Below, in pieces: positions 32,321 through 41,425 of a stretch of DNA of 57,757 bases; position 1 is the stretch's first letter; every line of letters begins with the position of its first letter. The notes under the pieces were generated by a model that did no database searches, was not told where the DNA came from, and saw only the letters and a program-made list of their open reading frames with translations. Position numbers and translations under genes: made by a program. Location of the stretch: the NCBI GenBank assembly GCA_014804365.1, contig JAAUZX010000012.1, forward strand, positions 1-57,757, written 5' to 3'. This stretch comes from Lachnospiraceae bacterium (GTDB lineage: Bacteria > Bacillota > Clostridia > Lachnospirales > Lachnospiraceae).

Positions 32321-32588
32321 TTTTAATTCTCCCTTCAACGATATTTCTAATACGCCCTTTGAGGGAGTCATCCGTACTTTTCTCGATTTCTGAGATAATT
32401 TTATTCAAAAGATCCAATGCCTCCACCGTGTCAATAATTGCATTTTGAATGTCTGATTTAGTTGACAGGGCTCTTTCTAATATGTATGCAGACATGGATT
32501 TGGATGGCGCTGATAGTTTTTTTAACTGTTTCTTCTCTTGTGCTGTTACTCTAATCTTAATTTCTTCATTTTTATTAGTAGGTTTCAT
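32310..32588 (-). CDS. MobC-like ribbon-helix-helix mobilisation protein
   Basis: The 92-residue protein has EEIKIRVTAQEKKQLKKLSAP near the N-terminus and SMSAYILERAL, together the strand-helix-helix pattern of plasmid MobC/relaxosome accessory proteins. These bind oriT and assist the relaxase. It immediately precedes the relaxase on the same strand with an 11-base overlap. AAAGGAATATAGT before the ATG is a good ribosome binding site. Confidence 0.75.
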   Translation of the reverse strand: MKPTNKNEEIKIRVTAQEKKQLKKLSAPSKSMSAYILERALSTKSDIQNAIIDTVEALDLLNKIISEIEKSTDDSLKGRIRNIVEGRIKNGR

Positions 32589-32925
32589 ACTATATTCCTT
32601 TCTCTATTTAATTACTTTCAACATTGTTTTATTTTGTATTAGATTTTATATTTTTTCCTGTAGTAATCTATAAAATTTAGCAAGTACGCAAAAATGTTAA
32701 GTTTTACATAGCAAATATACGTTGTGCAAACGATGTACAGGTTTCCGGACGGATTTAATTGTGGGAACAAGGATTTAAAGATATGTTGCATAAAATTTAT
32801 TTTTTATTTTAGAAAAACAGAGAAGTAATGGCGAAAGTGATTATTCATGTGCGCTATTAAATAATTGTAGGAGCGTTCTTTTAAACTTATTTAATTTGGA
32901 AAAACTGCTTCGGAAAGGGTAAATT
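32589..32925. other. Intergenic region upstream of mobilisation genes, possible oriT and promoters
   Basis: This 337-base gap separates the minus-strand mobilisation genes from the plus-strand excisionase-like gene. It is AT-rich with scattered short repeats (GTTGTGCAAACG near 32719). Its position beside relaxase and MobC genes makes it the best candidate for the transfer origin, but I cannot point to a nick site. No gene is visible. Confidence 0.35.
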
Positions 32926-33132
32926 ATGGACGAATCATTTATGACAACAAAAGAATTTTGCGACAGGCTGCAAATTAGTTCATCGACAGTTTACAGAATG
33001 ATAAAAAGCGGGATGATCCCGGCGATTAAGTTTGGGCGATATTGGAAGATACCGAGAAGCGTGTTTGCTAGTCATAATGCGTTCTCAGGTAATTATCAAA
33101 AGATAATGAGAGAGATACATAGAATTAGATAG
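32926..33132 (+). CDS. Excisionase-like helix-turn-helix protein
   Basis: The 68-residue product reads MTTKEFCDRLQISSSTVYRM and then IPAIKFGRYWKIPRSVF, the MerR/excisionase fold (HTH_17 type) with the winged part IKFGRYWKIP. Such proteins bend DNA to direct the integrase toward excision or act as small regulators in mobile elements. GGAAAGGG lies before the ATG. The element has a second one at 45554 next to the integrase, so this one may regulate the mobilisation genes. Confidence 0.8.
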   Translation: MDESFMTTKEFCDRLQISSSTVYRMIKSGMIPAIKFGRYWKIPRSVFASHNAFSGNYQKIMREIHRIR

Positions 33133-33191
33133 AAAATGCTGAAAACTACAATTTAAAGGAATCCCTTTGCCAGATAGTAAGCAGAGGGATT

Positions 33192-33425
33192 TTATCTATT
33201 AAAGTATAAAAGATTTGTGGCGGGTATTTCCAGAGCATCTGCAATGTCAAGTAGGGTATCTAAGGACACGGAAGTCGGCATATTGGGAGCCTCAATATTG
33301 CTCATATGAGTGCGGCTGATATTTATTGTTTCTGCAAGTTGTAATTGTGTCAGTCCTTTTAATTTTCGATAGTATGCGATATTCAGACCGATCATTTTGT
33401 ATTCTTGTATTCTTTTTTCACACAT
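33192..33425 (-). CDS. XRE-family repressor of the mobile element
   Basis: The 77-residue protein contains IGLNIAYYRKLKGLTQLQLAETINISRTHMSNIE, a full Xre helix-turn-helix, and a short C-terminal helix. ATG 33425 is preferred over the in-frame GTG at 33434 because GAGGTGG lies at proper distance. It is divergent from the membrane-protein operon. The intergenic region holds palindrome-like GCAAA...TTTGC and GCATGTAAATGC sequences that may be its operators. Confidence 0.8.
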   Translation of the reverse strand: MCEKRIQEYKMIGLNIAYYRKLKGLTQLQLAETINISRTHMSNIEAPNMPTSVSLDTLLDIADALEIPATNLLYFNR

Positions 33426-33809
33426 GAAATCCACCTCAAATTATAGTTTACAAAGCAAAATGTTGCACATAAACAATTTGAATGCATGTAAATGCAAAGT
33501 ATAACATTGCAAACACAAATTATGCGTGATAATATATAAATATATTCATAGTAGTTAGAAAGGACAATATGAAGATATACAAACAGGGTGTAAAAAAGGT
33601 TGACCGTAATAAAATATTTGATTGGCGATGGGAAAAACTTTAATCCTATAAACTTAACGGTCTTGGCAAAAGGTGCATTCTATTGCCATGATTTGTACAG
33701 CGTTTTTTATTTGCAATATTTAATGAATGGAACCTTTATTAGTGCTTTAAGTAAAGTTAGTGAAGGTTGTAATAGGATAACAATGTGATTTATTTTGAAG
33801 GAGGAAAAG
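33426..33809 (+). promoter_or_regulatory. Regulatory region between XRE gene and TerB-type operon, with a 24-codon frame
   Basis: Near-palindromic sites occur: GCAAAATGTTGCA (33455-33467) and TGCAAAGTATAACATTGCA (33492-33510), plausible XRE operators. At 33569 an ATG with AGAAAGGA upstream opens a 24-codon frame (MKIYKQGVKKVDRNKIFDW, then RWEKL, then stop), which could be a leader peptide or a truncated gene. A longer frame at 33600-33788 lacks support. AAGGAGG at 33797-33803 belongs to the next gene. Confidence 0.4.
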
Positions 33810-35234
33810 ATGGATTTATTTATGGTTGTTTTTGCAGTGATTTTTTTAGTGTTTTTGGGTTCGGGATTATACCTGACAGTGTTACAAGAATTGCACAAAA
33901 AGAGCAAAGGGGTTTCGGTTGAATATGAATCGGTGCAAGATATAGAGAAAATTTTAAAAGAAAATTTGGACTGTTCATTTGTAAAGGATATAGGGGTAGG
34001 GAAAAAGGAAAATATTGAGTTTAATTGCAAATATGGCATTCATACTGGAATAATCAAAGATGGAAAATTTTATATTGATAAGTCGCTCAGAAAGTTTTCT
34101 GGACATAGGGATGTAGAAGAGGCGTGGTATTTAGAAAAATTTATTAAAGGAGTATTTTATCCGAATGAACCAAAAGAGGATTTGGAAATAAAATTTGCAA
34201 AGTATATTAAGATATTTAATATTTCTCGGATTATAAAATATGTTGTGATTCTATGTGTAGCGATATGGGTATTTCTTCTAATCGGCGGAATGGATTCATT
34301 AAAATCCAAGGGAGTAAGCCGGATGTGCTTCACTGATTACAGTGAGGAAATAACGATTGGTGAAGCGTTACAGGCAACATGTTCTAACGGCAAATGGAGT
34401 AGTAACAAAATTGGAGACGGTATATATCATGTCACTTTTAGTGGATATGGAGCAAATGGGAGCATATTGATAATCCTTTTTCAAACGAATGGAAATGAAT
34501 GTTCAATTAAATCGATTACTATAGATGGGGAGGATATTACGTGGATGCAAGGGCTTTTTTTAGAGGCTCTTTATGAAGGCGTAGCAGATGAGAACGGAGT
34601 AAAAGACATTTCTGCGATAGACGGAGGAAAAGCAGAAGAAAGTATTCCTGAGATGAATATGGAAGAACTAAATAAAACCGATCTCGAGCAGAAAAGAGAA
34701 AATGTGGATACATATACTGAAGAAAACGAATTTGATGAAGAATTGTATGATAGTGAAGTACAAGGATTTTCAAACCAAGATGAAAGTGATAGTTCCTCAT
34801 ATCAGCTAAATGCTAATGTTGATTATCTACAAGCATATTCATCAATAGTAGAAGAAATTTGGCATTCGTATGACGAATATTGTGAATATACTTTATTTGA
34901 TCTGGATCAAGACGGAATTAAAGAGTTGATTACATCGCAAGGAACTTGCGATGCGGACTGGACAAATGATGTGTATACGATAGAAGACGGTTATATATTA
35001 ATGATTGGCCAATTTTATGGACCAGTTATGCTATATGTTGCAGAAGATGGCAATGGATTGTATGCCGTGTATGGTCATATGGGTGTCCAGAACATAGATC
35101 AAATTACAAAAAATGGGAGCCAGTTACTGGTTGATACAATAATGAATGGAGATATTGGCGAAGAAGATTATTATTCAAATGATAATCCGGTCAATTTTGT
35201 AGCAGTAACAGATGATTCGTTATTGAGACAATAA
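33810..35234 (+). CDS. Membrane protein with an EF-hand-like extracellular domain
   Basis: The 474-residue protein has two membrane helices (about residues 1-22, LFMVVFAVIFLVFLGSGLYL, and about 142-163, IIKYVVILCVAIWVFLLIGG). A soluble region with GDGIYHVTFSGYGANG follows, then an acidic linker and a C-terminal domain with FDLDQDGIKELIT, the calcium-loop-like D-x-D-x-D-G motif common in clostridial surface proteins. AAGGAGG gives ATG 33810. It precedes the TerB-like gene by 65 bases in the same direction, so it may belong to that operon. Function unknown. Confidence 0.65.
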   Translation: MDLFMVVFAVIFLVFLGSGLYLTVLQELHKKSKGVSVEYESVQDIEKILKENLDCSFVKDIGVGKKENIEFNCKYGIHTGIIKDGKFYIDKSLRKFSGHRDVEEAWYLEKFIKGVFYPNEPKEDLEIKFAKYIKIFNISRIIKYVVILCVAIWVFLLIGGMDSLKSKGVSRMCFTDYSEEITIGEALQATCSNGKWSSNKIGDGIYHVTFSGYGANGSILIILFQTNGNECSIKSITIDGEDITWMQGLFLEALYEGVADENGVKDISAIDGGKAEESIPEMNMEELNKTDLEQKRENVDTYTEENEFDEELYDSEVQGFSNQDESDSSSYQLNANVDYLQAYSSIVEEIWHSYDEYCEYTLFDLDQDGIKELITSQGTCDADWTNDVYTIEDGYILMIGQFYGPVMLYVAEDGNGLYAVYGHMGVQNIDQITKNGSQLLVDTIMNGDIGEEDYYSNDNPVNFVAVTDDSLLRQ

Positions 35235-35299
35235 TAGTGTACATAAGGTTCTTGTCATAGAGGACTGAAAATAAAATTTTACACAGAGAAAGGAAAGTG

Positions 35300-35725
35300 G
35301 TGAAAAGAATGGATATTATGGAAATTTTACAGACACGAGAGGCAAGGATCAATTTTTTAAAAGGCTTGATTCGGCTGGCAAAGGCAGACGGTATTGTCGA
35401 TGAAAAAGAGTTTGCTTTCTATCAGCAGGCAGCTATTTCGCTGCAATTAGGGGAAGAGGAAATCTTAACTTTAGATAAGATTAAGAGTGAAGAACATAAA
35501 ATTGCACTTGATTTTGAAGCAGATAGGGAGAAGATGTTTTTCTTGATACAAGCTGTTCAACTGTGCTGGATGGATAATAATTACTCGGAAGCAGAGCAGA
35601 AAGAATTAAGAACTATATGTCAGGAAATTGCTATTTCAGAGGAAGCATTGAAGGCAGTTGAAGCGTGGGCACAGGAAGGGGTTGAATGGAATAAGCGTGG
35701 AGAAACGTTATTAGCACTTCACTAA
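35300..35725 (+). CDS. TerB-like helical protein
   Basis: The 141-residue protein has the TerB pattern: FLKGLIRLAKADGIVDEKEF, then later LIQAVQLCWMDNNYSEAEQK, two acidic helix-loop-helix repeats in which Asp and Glu residues bind metal ions. TerB domains occur in tellurite-resistance and phage-defence gene clusters and in membrane-associated stress complexes. The start may be GTG 35300 (5 bases after AAAGGA) or ATG 35309. It leads a tight operon with a glycine-zipper protein (17-base gap) and a coiled-coil protein. Confidence 0.75.
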   Translation: MKRMDIMEILQTREARINFLKGLIRLAKADGIVDEKEFAFYQQAAISLQLGEEEILTLDKIKSEEHKIALDFEADREKMFFLIQAVQLCWMDNNYSEAEQKELRTICQEIAISEEALKAVEAWAQEGVEWNKRGETLLALH

Positions 35726-35742
35726 AAGAGGAGGATATAAAT

Positions 35743-36357
35743 ATGGGATTTGGTAAGTGGGTTTTAGGTGGTGTGTGCGCAGTCGGAGCAGTTGTGGCTG
35801 CGCCCGTAGTACTTCCAGCAGCGGGGTTGGCTATTGCGGCAGCCCCCGTGACTGGTGCTATCGGAGTGTCTGCCGGACTTGGATTGGCGGCAGCGTCAAC
35901 AGGAACAGTTGCGGCTACAGCGGCTGCGGCAGGAGTAGCTGGAGTTGCGGCTGGAGCCGTGCAGGAAAAGAAGCAGGAAAAAGCATACGATAGCGGAAAA
36001 AAGGATGGATATGTTAAAGCCTCAAAAGAGTACAAGGATAAAGAGGAGTCTTTAGAAAAAAAGATATCTGAGGTTAAAGAGGAGATATCTAAGGTGAATG
36101 AGAAAATGGCTAAGTGCAAAAAGGAACTGGCTAAGCTTGAAGAGTGCAAGGAGCTAACACAGGAGGAATTACGAAAAAAAGATCAGATTATACAAGAACT
36201 AATACAGCTAGGAAAAGAAAAAGATCAGATATTAGAAGACTGTATGAAACGCATTAATGAACTAGAAAAAGAAACACAAGGGAATGCGGGTAATGAGAAT
36301 GCATTTGTTTCTGAATACATAGCTCCGCTAAAGGAACAGGTATTGGCATTGCGATAG
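35743..36357 (+). CDS. Glycine-zipper membrane protein with a coiled-coil tail
   Basis: Residues 1-73 are almost only Gly, Ala, Val and small hydrophobics (for example VVAAPVVLPAAGLAIAAAP), which form two or three glycine-zipper membrane helices. Residues 95-185 form a long coiled coil rich in Lys, Glu and Leu. The design is a membrane anchor with a cytoplasmic rod, as in proteins that oligomerise or permeabilise membranes. GAGGAGG lies before the ATG. It is placed between the TerB-like and the 429-residue gene, both close by, so the three are co-expressed. Confidence 0.75.
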   Translation: MGFGKWVLGGVCAVGAVVAAPVVLPAAGLAIAAAPVTGAIGVSAGLGLAAASTGTVAATAAAAGVAGVAAGAVQEKKQEKAYDSGKKDGYVKASKEYKDKEESLEKKISEVKEEISKVNEKMAKCKKELAKLEECKELTQEELRKKDQIIQELIQLGKEKDQILEDCMKRINELEKETQGNAGNENAFVSEYIAPLKEQVLALR

Positions 36358-36376
36358 GATTTTGAAAGGAAGGCAA

Positions 36377-37666
36377 ATGAGGTACGAGGATCTTTTAAAG
36401 AGGCAGGAGGAATTGCAGAAGCAGTCAGAAAAATTACAGAGACGGTCAGAAACTTCATCAAAGAACACGCAGGTGCTTCTAGAAGATATGGATTCTGCGT
36501 TAAAAGGTGCGGACTCCACATTAAAAGATATGGAGAAAGACACGGAAATCATAGCAGAGAATATACAGACGGTTGCAAACGAATCAGCACGTGTAGCGGA
36601 AGTGGCATCTAATGCGGAACAAATTTTGATGAAGATTGATGAAAAATTTGAAAAATGCACTGGATTGAACAAGCTCGATACGTCCTTTTTGTTTCTTGCG
36701 GTGGCATTACAGGTGGCGCGACAGTATACGCTTACAAAATTTCCTGAAAGATTAGATGATCAGACAGCGGCAAATAATACAAAGGGGCATGATAAAGAAA
36801 AATCAGATCGCATACATAGGTATTATAACCCGTCTTTGGAAGAAATCCGTAGCAATCCTGTTCCGTTTGATGCAAATATTGGCTCCAATGGAGCACTAAA
36901 GGGAGGAAAAAAGGTTGGGAACCGTATCGTAGGACATCGTGTGACGGCAATCGGCCATGATCCTATTTTGGGCTTGATTTTTGGAACTGCCAATATTGCG
37001 ACTTCTACACTGACAAATAAGGATTTACAATCTTTTCATATCCGTACAGACTATGTTCCGAAGCAAGGATACAGAGATTGCTTTGGGAATAAGGCGAATA
37101 CTGGACTTGTGCTTTCTAAGACGAGGGATAAATTGCTTCATGAGGGGACTAAAGGCAAAGAAAAAGTAGGAACCTCATTACTTAAGGAAATAGTGCATTT
37201 AAAATCAGATTTGAATACAAAGGATAGTCTTCCGATTCCTTTTGTAGCGGTGATTGACTCCAAACTGGCGGCAGATTTGATATTGAGGGGACTGGATATG
37301 GCAAATATCGTTACGGTAGGAGAACAGGCAACCTTTTCCATTTTCATTAATACAATGATTTCTATGCTGCATGGGCTATTCTATGATGAGGGTGTGGAAT
37401 ACAGCAGAAAAGTATATGAGGTGAGGACAAGAAAGATATTAAGTTATTCCAATTTTATTGCGAGTGCAAGTAATCTGATCTATGTGGGAGCCAATGTTTC
37501 GCTTGGAAATGAAAATTCATTGAAGAGTCTGGATATAGGTGGTTTGCTTGTTACACTCTATAGGATTACTACAGACGCAAAGTTCATTCGGCAAGTAAAG
37601 AGGGAGTTTATAGAACAGGAATTTTTCGCACAGATTCGGGGAAGTGAATATGATTTTGATATATAG
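36377..37666 (+). CDS. Coiled-coil protein with a conserved GHDP...FGTAN motif, function unknown
   Basis: Residues 1-90 form a coiled coil (KRQEELQKQSEKLQRRSE). The remainder is an alpha-helical domain with the striking motif GHDPILGLIFGTANI at 193-207, preceded by GNRIVGHRV. VAVIDSKLAADLILRGLDMAN and FINTMISMLHGLFYDEG follow. I do not know the family; the motif with His, Asp and Gly could be catalytic or bind a lipid. ATG 36377 is chosen from AAAGGAAGG. It is the third gene of the TerB/glycine-zipper operon and is followed by a terminator, so the three form one unit. Confidence 0.7.
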   Translation: MRYEDLLKRQEELQKQSEKLQRRSETSSKNTQVLLEDMDSALKGADSTLKDMEKDTEIIAENIQTVANESARVAEVASNAEQILMKIDEKFEKCTGLNKLDTSFLFLAVALQVARQYTLTKFPERLDDQTAANNTKGHDKEKSDRIHRYYNPSLEEIRSNPVPFDANIGSNGALKGGKKVGNRIVGHRVTAIGHDPILGLIFGTANIATSTLTNKDLQSFHIRTDYVPKQGYRDCFGNKANTGLVLSKTRDKLLHEGTKGKEKVGTSLLKEIVHLKSDLNTKDSLPIPFVAVIDSKLAADLILRGLDMANIVTVGEQATFSIFINTMISMLHGLFYDEGVEYSRKVYEVRTRKILSYSNFIASASNLIYVGANVSLGNENSLKSLDIGGLLVTLYRITTDAKFIRQVKREFIEQEFFAQIRGSEYDFDI

Positions 37667-37731
37667 CTGCTTAAAGCGTTAATATATCAGAAATTCCCCA
37701 GTTCAAAACATATATTATTACCATAGCAACC

Positions 37732-37763
37732 AGACCAACGGAGTCAATCCGTTGGTCTAAATT
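37732..37763 (+). terminator. Terminator of the TerB-type operon
   Basis: AGACCAACGGA (37732-37742) and TCCGTTGGTCT (37748-37758) form a perfect 11-bp stem with a 5-base loop, followed by AAATTTTT. Confidence 0.85.
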
Positions 37764-37796
37764 TTTGCCAATTTTACGAAGAATGGAGGAAGAAAC

Positions 37797-38729
37797 ATGG
37801 CAGCAAACGTAGAATCAATGTTTTACACAAGAGAGAAACCGTGGCACGGGTTAGGGACGAAGGTAGAGGAGGCACCGACATCAGCGGACGCGCTATATCT
37901 TGCAGGATTGGACTGGAAGGTGGTGCAGGAACATATCTTCACAGAAACAGGGGATACCATTCTCGGATACAGGGTGAATGTTCGTGACAGTGACCGCAAG
38001 GTACTTGGTGTAGTGAGTGAACGTTATAAGATTATCCAGAACAGCGAGGCTTTTGCCTTCACGGATACGCTTCTTGGAAACGGCGTGCGTTATGAGACGG
38101 CTGGGTCATTGCAGGACGGGAGGCGGGTATGGCTTCTGGCAAGACTTCCGAGAGAATACATTATTGCTGGGGAACGGATATCACCTTATCTTGTATTCAG
38201 CAATTCTCATGACGGGAGCGGTGCTGTGAAAGTGGCACTGACACCGATCAGGGTTGTATGCAATAACACACTGAACCTTGCACTGGGCACGGCAAGCCGC
38301 TCTTGGTCTATGGTACATACGGGCAATATCAGGGATAAGATTCAGGAAGCAAAGGATACGCTTTTCATGGCGGAAGAATACATGGACAGTCTTGGGAAAG
38401 AGTTTGAGCGTCTGCGCAGGCAGAAGGTCACAGACGGACAGATCAGGGAATATGTTGAGCAGTTATTGCCGATGGAAAAGAATGCGACGACAGTCCAAAG
38501 CAAAAATATCAGGAATCTCCGTGAGAATATGATGTGCCGCTATTATGACGCTCCTGATTTACAGGGCATAGGAAATAATGCGTACCGTTTTATTAATGCG
38601 GTATCTGATTTTGCGACACATTCCAGACCATTGCGCAGGACTGCAAACTATAATGAGAATCTTTTTATGCGCACAATGGACGGTAATCCGATGATTGACA
38701 GGGCGTACCAGCTTGTCAATGCGGCATAG
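37797..38729 (+). CDS. DUF932 phage/plasmid-like protein
   Basis: The 310-residue protein starts MAANVESMFYTREKPWHGLG and contains GYRVNVRDSDRKVLGVVSERY, VFSNSHDGSGAVKVALTPIR and VCNNTLNLAL, all hallmarks of DUF932 (phage/plasmid-like TIGR03299). These proteins occur beside recombination genes on phages, plasmids and integrative elements; their biochemical role is not established. It heads a four-gene run with YqaJ nuclease, Rad52-like protein and DUF5688 protein. Confidence 0.9.
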   Translation: MAANVESMFYTREKPWHGLGTKVEEAPTSADALYLAGLDWKVVQEHIFTETGDTILGYRVNVRDSDRKVLGVVSERYKIIQNSEAFAFTDTLLGNGVRYETAGSLQDGRRVWLLARLPREYIIAGERISPYLVFSNSHDGSGAVKVALTPIRVVCNNTLNLALGTASRSWSMVHTGNIRDKIQEAKDTLFMAEEYMDSLGKEFERLRRQKVTDGQIREYVEQLLPMEKNATTVQSKNIRNLRENMMCRYYDAPDLQGIGNNAYRFINAVSDFATHSRPLRRTANYNENLFMRTMDGNPMIDRAYQLVNAA

Positions 38730-38768
38730 GGAAGTGAGAAGTTTTAAATACGGAAGGAGTGATGTTTT

Positions 38769-39698
38769 GTGTACATTAAAATACCGATTGCAGGAATGGA
38801 TAGAAAAGAGTGGCTGGAATTGCGGAAAACAGGTATCGGAGGTTCCGACGCCGGAGCCATATGCGGATTGAATCCATATAGCAGCCCGATGAAGGTTTAT
38901 CAGGATAAGACAGGCAGTGTGCCGGAGCAACAGGATAACGAATCCATCAGACAGGGGCACGACCTCGAAGAGTATGTAGCGCGCAGATTCACGGAGGCAA
39001 CAGGATTAAAGGTGAGGTGCTCAAATTTTATGTACCGGAGCACAGAAAATCCGTTCATGATCGCGGATGTTGACCGCCTTATAGTGGGGCAGGACGCAGG
39101 GCTGGAATGCAAGACCGCCAGCGCATACAATGCGGATAAGTGGAAGGACGGGAAGATTCCTCTGCATTATGTCATGCAGTGTTATCATTACATGGCCGTG
39201 ACAGGGAAAAGGACATGGTATATTGCGGCGGTGATACTCGGCAGGGATTTTATCTACCAGAAATTAGAGTGGGACGATGACCTGATCGGGCAGATGATAG
39301 AGGTGGAGAGGAAATTCTGGACTGACCATATAGAAAAAGGAATCATGCCCGCACCGGACGGATCGGGGATATGCGACACTGTTTTGGGGCAGTATTTTCC
39401 TACTGCACGGAAAGAAAGCGTCATCAGATTGGACGGATTTGATGACAAACTGGTAAAAAGGGAGAAAATCATGACACAGATATCTGAGTTGCAGAAGGAG
39501 CAGAATCAGATTGAGCAGGAAATCAAACTTTATATGAAGGACAATGAGTCTGCTGTGAGTGAGAACTACAGGGTATCGTGGAGCAATGTAGAGAGCGTGA
39601 GGATTGACACCAAGAGGATCAGACAGGAGAGACTGGAAATCTATCAGGACTATGCCAAGGTATCTACAGCACGCCGGTTCCAGATAAAAGCGGCATAG
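38769..39698 (+). CDS. YqaJ-family viral recombinase exonuclease
   Basis: The 309-residue protein has the YqaJ/lambda-exonuclease signature: GIGGSDAGAICGLNPYSSPM, QGHDLEEYVARRF, then the catalytic PD-(D/E)xK core IADVDR plus GLECKTA, and HYVMQCYHYMAVTG. It should digest double-stranded DNA 5' to 3' to expose single strands for annealing. It starts at GTG 38769 with AGGAG ten bases before. It works with the Rad52-like annealing protein encoded next. Confidence 0.9.
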   Translation: MYIKIPIAGMDRKEWLELRKTGIGGSDAGAICGLNPYSSPMKVYQDKTGSVPEQQDNESIRQGHDLEEYVARRFTEATGLKVRCSNFMYRSTENPFMIADVDRLIVGQDAGLECKTASAYNADKWKDGKIPLHYVMQCYHYMAVTGKRTWYIAAVILGRDFIYQKLEWDDDLIGQMIEVERKFWTDHIEKGIMPAPDGSGICDTVLGQYFPTARKESVIRLDGFDDKLVKREKIMTQISELQKEQNQIEQEIKLYMKDNESAVSENYRVSWSNVESVRIDTKRIRQERLEIYQDYAKVSTARRFQIKAA

Positions 39699-39727
39699 GA
39701 AATCAGACGATAAGGAAGGAGTGGCAT

Positions 39728-40453
39728 ATGGAAAATAGAGTGATACGGCTGTTGAAAGCGGAAGAGATCGAGTGCCGTGCAGCTTCGGTCAATGAAAAAG
39801 GAGTGAGTCTTCTGTTATACAAAGACGCGAGGGTCGATCAGCGTATTCTGGATGAATCGTTTGGAATATTTGGCTGGAAAAGGAGCCATCAGTGCATAGA
39901 TGGGAACCTGTACTGCACGGTAGAAATCTTTGACAGGGAAACCTCAACATGGGTGGCGAAACAGGATGTTGGAGCAGCCGCACTATCAGAGAAGGAGAAG
40001 TCACAGGCATCGGATTCATTTAAAAGAGCCTGTTTTAACTGGGGCATTGGACGGGAACTTTACACGTCGCCTTTTATCTGGATACCGGCAGACAGGGCAA
40101 GTATCCAGAAACGGGGTAACCGTTATGTATGTAACAGTCATTTCTCGGTGAATACAATCAACTATAACGGGGACAGGGAGATCATCAGCTTGTCGATTAG
40201 TGACGAAAGATGTCAGACAGTATTTGAATGGAAGGCGAAAGGTGCCATGCGGGGTGAGCAAGAACCGCATGACACCGATTTTATTTCTGGCTGGCAGATG
40301 GAGTTACTGCAAAGAGAACTGGAACGTACCGGAGTAGAGCTTAAGACGGTGCAGGACAGATATCAGATTGAAAAACCGGAACAGATGTCAAAAGAACTTT
40401 ATAAAAAGGTGATGGCTGCGCTTGCAAAGACGAAATCTGCTGCGGCGGCATAA
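39728..40453 (+). CDS. Rad52/22-family single-strand annealing protein
   Basis: The 241-residue protein contains DQRILDESFGIFGWKR, VAKQDVGAAALSEKEKSQASDSFKRACFNWGIGRELYTSPFIW, which is the Rad52/Rad22 core of phage annealing proteins. It anneals complementary strands made by the exonuclease and so promotes recombination during replication or transfer of the element. The C-terminal helical part ends in a Lys/Ala-rich tail. It lies 29 bases after the YqaJ gene. Confidence 0.88.
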   Translation: MENRVIRLLKAEEIECRAASVNEKGVSLLLYKDARVDQRILDESFGIFGWKRSHQCIDGNLYCTVEIFDRETSTWVAKQDVGAAALSEKEKSQASDSFKRACFNWGIGRELYTSPFIWIPADRASIQKRGNRYVCNSHFSVNTINYNGDREIISLSISDERCQTVFEWKAKGAMRGEQEPHDTDFISGWQMELLQRELERTGVELKTVQDRYQIEKPEQMSKELYKKVMAALAKTKSAAAA

Positions 40454-40463
40454 AGGAGGAATA

Positions 40464-41372
40464 ATGTTGCGATATGAAGAATTTAAGAAAGAGGTGCTGG
40501 AAGGGCTGATGGAAATATGCGGGAGCAATGCCCAGATCAGAATTGAGAGGATACTGAAAAATAATGGGAAACATTATGACGGTGTTCAAATTCGTGTGGA
40601 TGGGATAAGCGGGCGTGTGTGCCCGATTGTTCCGTTGGAATGGTTTTATGAGGTATACTGTGATGGAGGTATGAACATAGCGGGATGTGTCCGTACAATA
40701 CATAAGATCAGTGAGACGGGAAGGGAGGAGAAAGAAGTTTTAGAGTTAGCCGGCAGGGTTATGGACTGGGAGCAAGTTAGAAGGAATATATACCCGATCC
40801 TTCTCTCCACAGAAGAAAATCAGGAAATGCTCAGAGAGATTGTTTCAAATTCAATGCTGGATCTGTCGGTAGGTTATATTGTCCGTGCAGAAATGGACAG
40901 TCGATGTATAAGCATAAAAATCAATTATAGGATGTTGGAATCCTATGGAGTCAGCGTGGGGCAGCTTCACAGACAGGCTCTGGAAAACTTAGCGAGTGAT
41001 GGATATCGATTCCATGATATGAGAAGTTTTATTATTGATCTGGGATGTGATGTGTCAGATGAGCCGGAACTGGAGAAAATAGAGCCGCCAGAGGAACTGT
41101 TTATTCTTACCAATGAGGTGAGGTTTTATGGGGCGGCGGGGATTCTGGATAAGGAGCTAATCCGTGAGTTTGCTGATGGAAGAAATTTCTATATTCTGCC
41201 GTCCTCCATCCATGAAACAATTTTTGTTCCGGCAGATGATAGAGTTGATGTGGAATCCTATAACTGTATTGTAAAGATTGTAAATGAGAGATTTCTCGAT
41301 ATAGAGGAGCGGCTTGCAGATCATGCATATTTCTATGAGGCGGCGGCAGACGAGATCAGAGTGTGCGCCTAA
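40464..41372 (+). CDS. DUF5688-type protein
   Basis: The 302-residue protein has MLRYEEFKKEVLEGLMEICG, GVQIRV, VCPIVPLEWFYEVYCDG, and later ILTNEVRFYGAAGILDKELIREFADG with FYILPSSIHETIFVPA, the conserved blocks of DUF5688, common in Lachnospiraceae mobile elements. Its function is unknown. AAAGGAGG lies before ATG 40464, and it is the last gene of the recombination module. Confidence 0.8.
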   Translation: MLRYEEFKKEVLEGLMEICGSNAQIRIERILKNNGKHYDGVQIRVDGISGRVCPIVPLEWFYEVYCDGGMNIAGCVRTIHKISETGREEKEVLELAGRVMDWEQVRRNIYPILLSTEENQEMLREIVSNSMLDLSVGYIVRAEMDSRCISIKINYRMLESYGVSVGQLHRQALENLASDGYRFHDMRSFIIDLGCDVSDEPELEKIEPPEELFILTNEVRFYGAAGILDKELIREFADGRNFYILPSSIHETIFVPADDRVDVESYNCIVKIVNERFLDIEERLADHAYFYEAAADEIRVCA

Positions 41373-41425
41373 AAGGATAGACGCAGAAATATAGATCGGC
41401 TTATATATGGAAGAAGGTGGTATAG

